Assembly: GCA_050486105.1 (NCBI GenBank) | Contig: JBJHCR010000108.1 | Span: forward strand, 1 to 17,573 | Source: JAEXNA01 sp050486105 | GTDB lineage: Bacteria; Vulcanimicrobiota; Xenobia; Xenobiales; JADMJV01 | Direction: 5' to 3' | DNA length: 17,573 nucleotides | Part shown: positions 14,820-17,573 of the stretch, in pieces | How positions within the stretch are numbered: the first letter of the stretch is position 1 | How the letters are laid out: the number at the start of each line of letters is the position of its first letter | Position numbers and translations under genes: made by a program | The notes under the pieces: model-generated | The model's input: only the letters and a program-made list of their open reading frames with translations | What the model was told of the DNA's origin: nothing | Databases searched by the model: none

Positions 14820-16205
14820 ATGACCTCAGCTCTGAAAGTCGGCCCTGTGGAAAATCCCTCTGAACTTGAGAAATTTCTTACGCGCTCCGCCAGCGAGGGT
14901 AAGGTCGAGTCCGAAGGTCAGTTCACCCTGGCCCGAGATCAGGCTCTGAAGAAGATCGCCGAATTCCAACTGCCCTTCCGAGCAGCCTGGGCCGTGAAAT
15001 TGGTGCAATGTGCGGTGGCCTCCGGTGATGGGAGTCCCATTCGGGTGGACCTCACGGTGAAGGAGGCGCGATTTTTCTTCGTGATCACCGACCTGAACCT
15101 CACCGAGATCGAGGAGGCCTTCTACACTCCCGAACCGAGCGAAAAGCGGTCGTTGCGTCATCTTTTGAGCTCTCTGTGGGCGGTGGGTCTCCACGAGGGC
15201 TGTGGATTTCAACTTGCGTTGCCCGGGTCCTCAACCACCCTGATCTGGGACGGCAAGTCCCTGAACCGAGTGGAGAGTGAAGAAAAGCGCACTTGTGCCT
15301 ATCTGGCGATCGCTCATCAACCGGTCGATGGGGGGAAGCTGGCTTGGGTGAAGGGCCTGACCCAGTCCGGAAGCCGAAACCTCGAGATCCAGACCACCCT
15401 GAGCCGCTGCTGCTACACCTGCCCGGTGCCTCTGACGGTGGATGCACGCAGAGTGGATTCCTTACAATTTTGCCCCACTCACGGGTTGAGTGACGAGAGC
15501 TATCCCTTGAGTTTGAGATTTGAGAAAGCCGATCTTCCCGCTCTGAGCCTCCCCCCAGGCACCTTTGAAAAGCTGCCGTCCCAGAGCACGACCACGTTCT
15601 CGTTGGCCTGGAGCGGGGAAGGCCTCAGAGAGGTGGGAGAGAAAACCCTTCGTTCCATCAAGCCACAGCAAGAGGCCAGCGTAGCCTTCCTGTTGACCGC
15701 TCACCTAAAGCTGAAGAACAGTGGCAAGAGCGTGAGTTGGGAAGATACGGAAGATCACTCTGTACTCTACTGGGTGCAGGATGGGGTGGTGGTCGACCAA
15801 GAGAACCTCTTTGATGGTAAGACCCACTGTTCCGTGGCCTGTTTTCTGAACGCCACGGAACTCCCCACCGACCTCACCGGTCTTCATCTGACCGAGAGCC
15901 CCGAGCGAAGCCGCCGGGCTCAGGCCGCTCGGCAATGTCTCGCCGAAAGCCTGGGGGAGCTTGGCCAGTTGGCCCAATCTCTCAAGGATTTGGAGGCTAA
16001 GGTCAAGACCATGAGTTGGGCCTTGGGGAGAGGCGTTTTCCTCGTAGGCGTAGGGGCGTACTGGATTGCCCCCCAACTCGGCTTCTCCATCATCGTCTTT
16101 GGAACTCTGGGTGTACAAGCCATAGAGACAAAGGAATCCCAGCGCGGCCAGCGAGTGCGAACTGGAGTCAAGGAACTCCAACAAGCCCTGAAGGACAACA
16201 GGTAA
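14820..16205 (+). CDS. Paralogue of the 11791-12774 protein with a C-terminal membrane hairpin
   Basis: A 461-aa protein; ATG 14820 with AGGA at 14814-14817, rather close. The N-terminal region (SEGKVESEGQFTLARDQALKKIAEFQLP) and the central Cys-Cys segment (SRCCYTCPVPLTVD) match the 327-aa protein of the HTTM operon. This copy is longer: after about residue 310 it has HSVLYWVQDGVVVDQENLF, an amphipathic Leu-rich helix (about 370-400), and two hydrophobic segments (GRGVFLVGVGAYWIA and FSIIVFGTLGVQAI), then a basic tail. It is thus probably a cytoplasmic protein anchored to the membrane. A GHKL-like fold is possible but no ATP-binding motifs are clear. It is separated from its paralogue by a cyclase and two remnants. 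A decayed third copy lies at 16894-17007. Confidence 0.75.
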   Translation: MTSALKVGPVENPSELEKFLTRSASEGKVESEGQFTLARDQALKKIAEFQLPFRAAWAVKLVQCAVASGDGSPIRVDLTVKEARFFFVITDLNLTEIEEAFYTPEPSEKRSLRHLLSSLWAVGLHEGCGFQLALPGSSTTLIWDGKSLNRVESEEKRTCAYLAIAHQPVDGGKLAWVKGLTQSGSRNLEIQTTLSRCCYTCPVPLTVDARRVDSLQFCPTHGLSDESYPLSLRFEKADLPALSLPPGTFEKLPSQSTTTFSLAWSGEGLREVGEKTLRSIKPQQEASVAFLLTAHLKLKNSGKSVSWEDTEDHSVLYWVQDGVVVDQENLFDGKTHCSVACFLNATELPTDLTGLHLTESPERSRRAQAARQCLAESLGELGQLAQSLKDLEAKVKTMSWALGRGVFLVGVGAYWIAPQLGFSIIVFGTLGVQAIETKESQRGQRVRTGVKELQQALKDNR

Positions 16206-16303
16206 GTTAGGGAGGGTACTTGCCCACTCAAAACACCGAAGTCGGGGATCGCGCTCTGTCTAGCAACTCGCTTTCGAGGTGACGGAGTTTTCCCGCTTCG
16301 CGC

Positions 16304-16315
16304 CGAAACGTTTCG
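16304..16315. promoter_or_regulatory. 12-bp perfect palindrome CGAAACGTTTCG
   Basis: This perfect inverted repeat directly precedes a strong ribosome-binding site (AAAGGAGG). A partly overlapping smaller inverted repeat, TTCGCGCCGAA, lies at 16298-16308. Its location suggests an operator for the small membrane-protein gene; no regulator is identified. Confidence 0.4.
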
Positions 16316-16331
16316 AAAGGAGGCTCAGGAA

Positions 16332-16358
16332 GTGAGTTTGGCAGGGGTTTCTGAATGA
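16332..16358 (+). CDS. Eight-residue upstream ORF coupled to the small membrane protein
   Basis: GTG 16332 lies 8 bp after a near-perfect Shine-Dalgarno (AAAGGAGG, 16316-16323) and encodes MSLAGVSE. Its TGA overlaps the next gene's ATG as ATGA. A strong site feeding a tiny frame that stops on the next start is the layout of a leader or coupling peptide, but expression is not shown. Confidence 0.3.
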   Translation: MSLAGVSE

Positions 16359-16645
16359 AGACTCGTCGACATGGAATCGCATTTGTCGTCGTGCCCTGGC
16401 TTAGCCTAGGTGCATTGGCCTACGGCGGGGCGATGGTGCTTTTTGTTTCGTTATATATGCTCTTTATCGCCGCAGCCCTAGGATTTCTGGCGGCGTTCCT
16501 TGCCTGGATGATGAGGGCGAAAGCGACCGAGACAATTCTCTTTTGCAGCACATCCTTGGCCATCACCTGGGCCCTGGTTTGGACCCTCGCGCACTTAGAC
16601 GAGCGGTTCACATGGGGGGTGTTTCCTACGGGTCCGTTTGGCTAG
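16355..16645 (+). CDS. Small membrane protein of unknown function
   Basis: A 96-aa protein; ATG with AGGGG at 16343-16347, 7 bp upstream. A short basic N-terminus (MKTRRHG) is followed by about three hydrophobic helices, roughly residues 8-26 (IAFVVVPWLSLGALAYGG), 27-50 (VLFVSLYMLFIAAALGFLAA) and 58-78 (TILFCSTSLAITWALVWTL). I recognise no family. The positive-inside rule suggests a cytoplasmic N-terminus. It is preceded by a palindrome and a possible coupled mini-ORF, and followed by 248 bp without a supported gene. Confidence 0.5.
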   Translation: MKTRRHGIAFVVVPWLSLGALAYGGAMVLFVSLYMLFIAAALGFLAAFLAWMMRAKATETILFCSTSLAITWALVWTLAHLDERFTWGVFPTGPFG

Positions 16646-16709
16646 AGGTCCGACCGGGAACCCCCTTGACAGATTGCGAAGTGCATTTTTTTCCTGTGGA
16701 TGGCCCTGC

Positions 16710-16726
16710 GGGAACGCCTTCGGCTT
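16710..16726 (+). repeat. 17-bp direct repeat, copy 1
   Basis: GGGAACGCCTTCGGCTT recurs at 16754-16770 with one mismatch, 44 bp apart start to start. The GCCTTCGGC core could form a small hairpin. It lies in the non-coding stretch after the small membrane-protein gene. Confidence 0.55.
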
Positions 16727-16753
16727 GTGGACATTTTTGCGTAATTGTCCGGT

Positions 16754-16770
16754 GGGAACGCCTGCGGCTT
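16754..16770 (+). repeat. 17-bp direct repeat, copy 2
   Basis: GGGAACGCCTGCGGCTT, 16 of 17 bases identical to 16710-16726. Confidence 0.55.
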
Positions 16771-16893
16771 TCGGGAATATTTGGCAACCAATGGACGATT
16801 TCACAGGGACAATAATGAACGAGCAAAATGTTGTGAGTATTTCCGCTTGGCTAGGGGCTCCAGCCTGACTCTGGCAGTCAAGCTGTTCTATTA

Positions 16894-17007
16894 CCCGCCC
16901 ATTCCGCCCACCTAGAGCTGGAGGGGTGCGGCCAGAACGCGAGGTGGGAAGAGGAGGTAGGTCAATCTGTACTTTACTGGGTGCAGGAATGGGTGGTGGT
17001 TCACCAC
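16894..17007 (+). pseudogene. Decayed third copy of the 14820-16205 gene family (fragment)
   Basis: In the frame of codon GCG 16939 the DNA reads AHLELEGCGQ, then NARWEEEVGQSVLYWVQEWVVV. The 14820-16205 protein has AHLKLKNSGK, then SVSWEDTEDHSVLYWVQDGVVV. At DNA level 16960-17006 resembles 15753-15799 at about 85%, with looser similarity for some 30 bp upstream. No start codon or other parts of the gene are recognisable, and the reading frame hits TGA at 17068. It is a remnant of a paralogue or of a duplicated segment. Confidence 0.65.
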
Positions 17008-17059
17008 CTGCGTATTTGTCTGACGCATCCTCTATTTGCCGGATCTCTCCAAGCCTTAG

Positions 17060-17573
17060 GGCCTCCGTGACAGAGCGATCTTCGAGGTCCTTTATGGAAG
17101 CGGCCTCCGTGTCGGTGAGGCCGCCGCCCTCACTTTAGAGTCTCTCGATCTAGGCCAAGGCCTAGTCAATCTCCGAGATACCAAAAACGGCTGGGACCGC
17201 TGCGTTCCCCCCCACCAAGCCGGCTCTGGAGAGCCTGATCCGCTGTCTAGAAAGCGGCCGCCACCAAATCCAAGGTCCCAACGTCGGCACAGCCCTCTGG
17301 CTCACCTATCACCACACCGCTCTCACCCGTGACGGCCTGATCAATCTCGGGGCCCGCTACAGCACAAAACTCGACTTCAGATTCAACATGCACGGCCTCC
17401 GTCACGCCTGCGCCACCCACCTCTTAGAAGGAGGCGCCAAGCTCCGCCACATCGCCGAGCTCCTCGGTCACTCCGCCCTCCACTCCGCCAGCCACTACGT
17501 CAAAGTCAGAGCCATGGAGCTCGCTCGAGTCCACCCAAAAACCCACCCACGGACACCGGGGACAGGTCAGAAT
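17060..17573 (+). pseudogene. Tyrosine recombinase (XerC/D-type integrase), 5'-truncated and frameshifted
   Basis: Translation from 17060 gives GLRDRAIFEVLYGSGLRVGE, containing the box I catalytic Arg, then EAAALTLESLDLGQGLVN and the beta-hairpin Lys in RDTKNGWDRCVP. At a run of seven Cs (17207-17213) the frame shifts; six Cs would keep it open. The other frame continues TKPALESLIRCLES and later gives NMHGLRHACATHLLEGG (the HxxR motif), HIAELLGHSALHSASHY (the His and the nucleophilic Tyr), and runs open to the window end. All catalytic residues are thus present across two frames. The N-terminal arm/SAM-like domain is missing: a TAG precedes 17060 in frame. It is probably inactive; the frameshift alone could be a sequencing error, but the truncation is not explained by it. 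Confidence 0.8.

Noticed and set aside
16710..16770. CRISPR-like repeat pair
   Set aside because: There are only two short copies with one spacer-sized interval, no further units and no cas genes in the window.
16543..16868. Overlapping short frames on both strands after the small membrane-protein gene
   Set aside because: There is no ribosome-binding site, no recognisable motif, and they run through short direct repeats; treated as non-coding.
16926..17138. Plus-strand 70-aa frame
   Set aside because: It is out of frame with the two recognisable remnants in this stretch (a paralogue fragment and an integrase), which explain the DNA better.

Overview
The window looks like a draft or metagenome-derived scaffold from a Gram-negative-type (didermic) bacterium of moderately high GC content. 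It carries type IV pilin-like genes, a candidate lipoprotein signal and a REC-GGDEF regulator, and it uses GTG and TTG starts freely. It also contains a run of 10 Ns. I cannot name the lineage from the sequence alone.

Positions 147-2263 plus 5864-6610 hold an overlapping operon of three minor-pilin/pseudopilin genes: a PilV/GspI-like prepilin, a PilW/GspJ-like prepilin and a large PilX-like protein. The PilX-like gene is split by a mobile element of about 3.6 kb at 2264-5857. The element's limits can be read exactly. Its ends are imperfect inverted repeats (TGCCGTTATC / TGCGGTTGTC), it is flanked by a 6-bp direct repeat (ACTGGG), and removing the element with one repeat copy rejoins the pilX-like reading frame. 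The element encodes two different DDE transposases in tandem, both with complete-looking catalytic triads. The second is broken only by an assembly gap whose flanks share a 7-bp overlap; merging that overlap restores the frame.

Positions 6571-12774 form a tightly overlapping five-gene cluster. It contains three membrane proteins of the HTTM (vitamin K-dependent gamma-carboxylase-like) type, a small protein resembling the soluble tail of such proteins, and a soluble protein with a paralogue further downstream. One HTTM protein is fused in frame to a segment that begins like a lipoprotein and carries a periplasmic-type domain. The function is not known; this is the most system-like part of the window.

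Positions 12841-13791 encode a REC-GGDEF diguanylate cyclase. From 13845 to the end the DNA is a mixture of remnants and accessory genes: a Gfo/Idh/MocA oxidoreductase lacking its NAD-binding half, a VapC/PIN toxin remnant on the minus strand, a full-length paralogue of the 11791-12774 protein, a small membrane protein, a decayed third copy of the paralogue family, and a tyrosine recombinase that is 5'-truncated and frameshifted in a run of seven Cs. No tRNA, rRNA or CRISPR array was seen.
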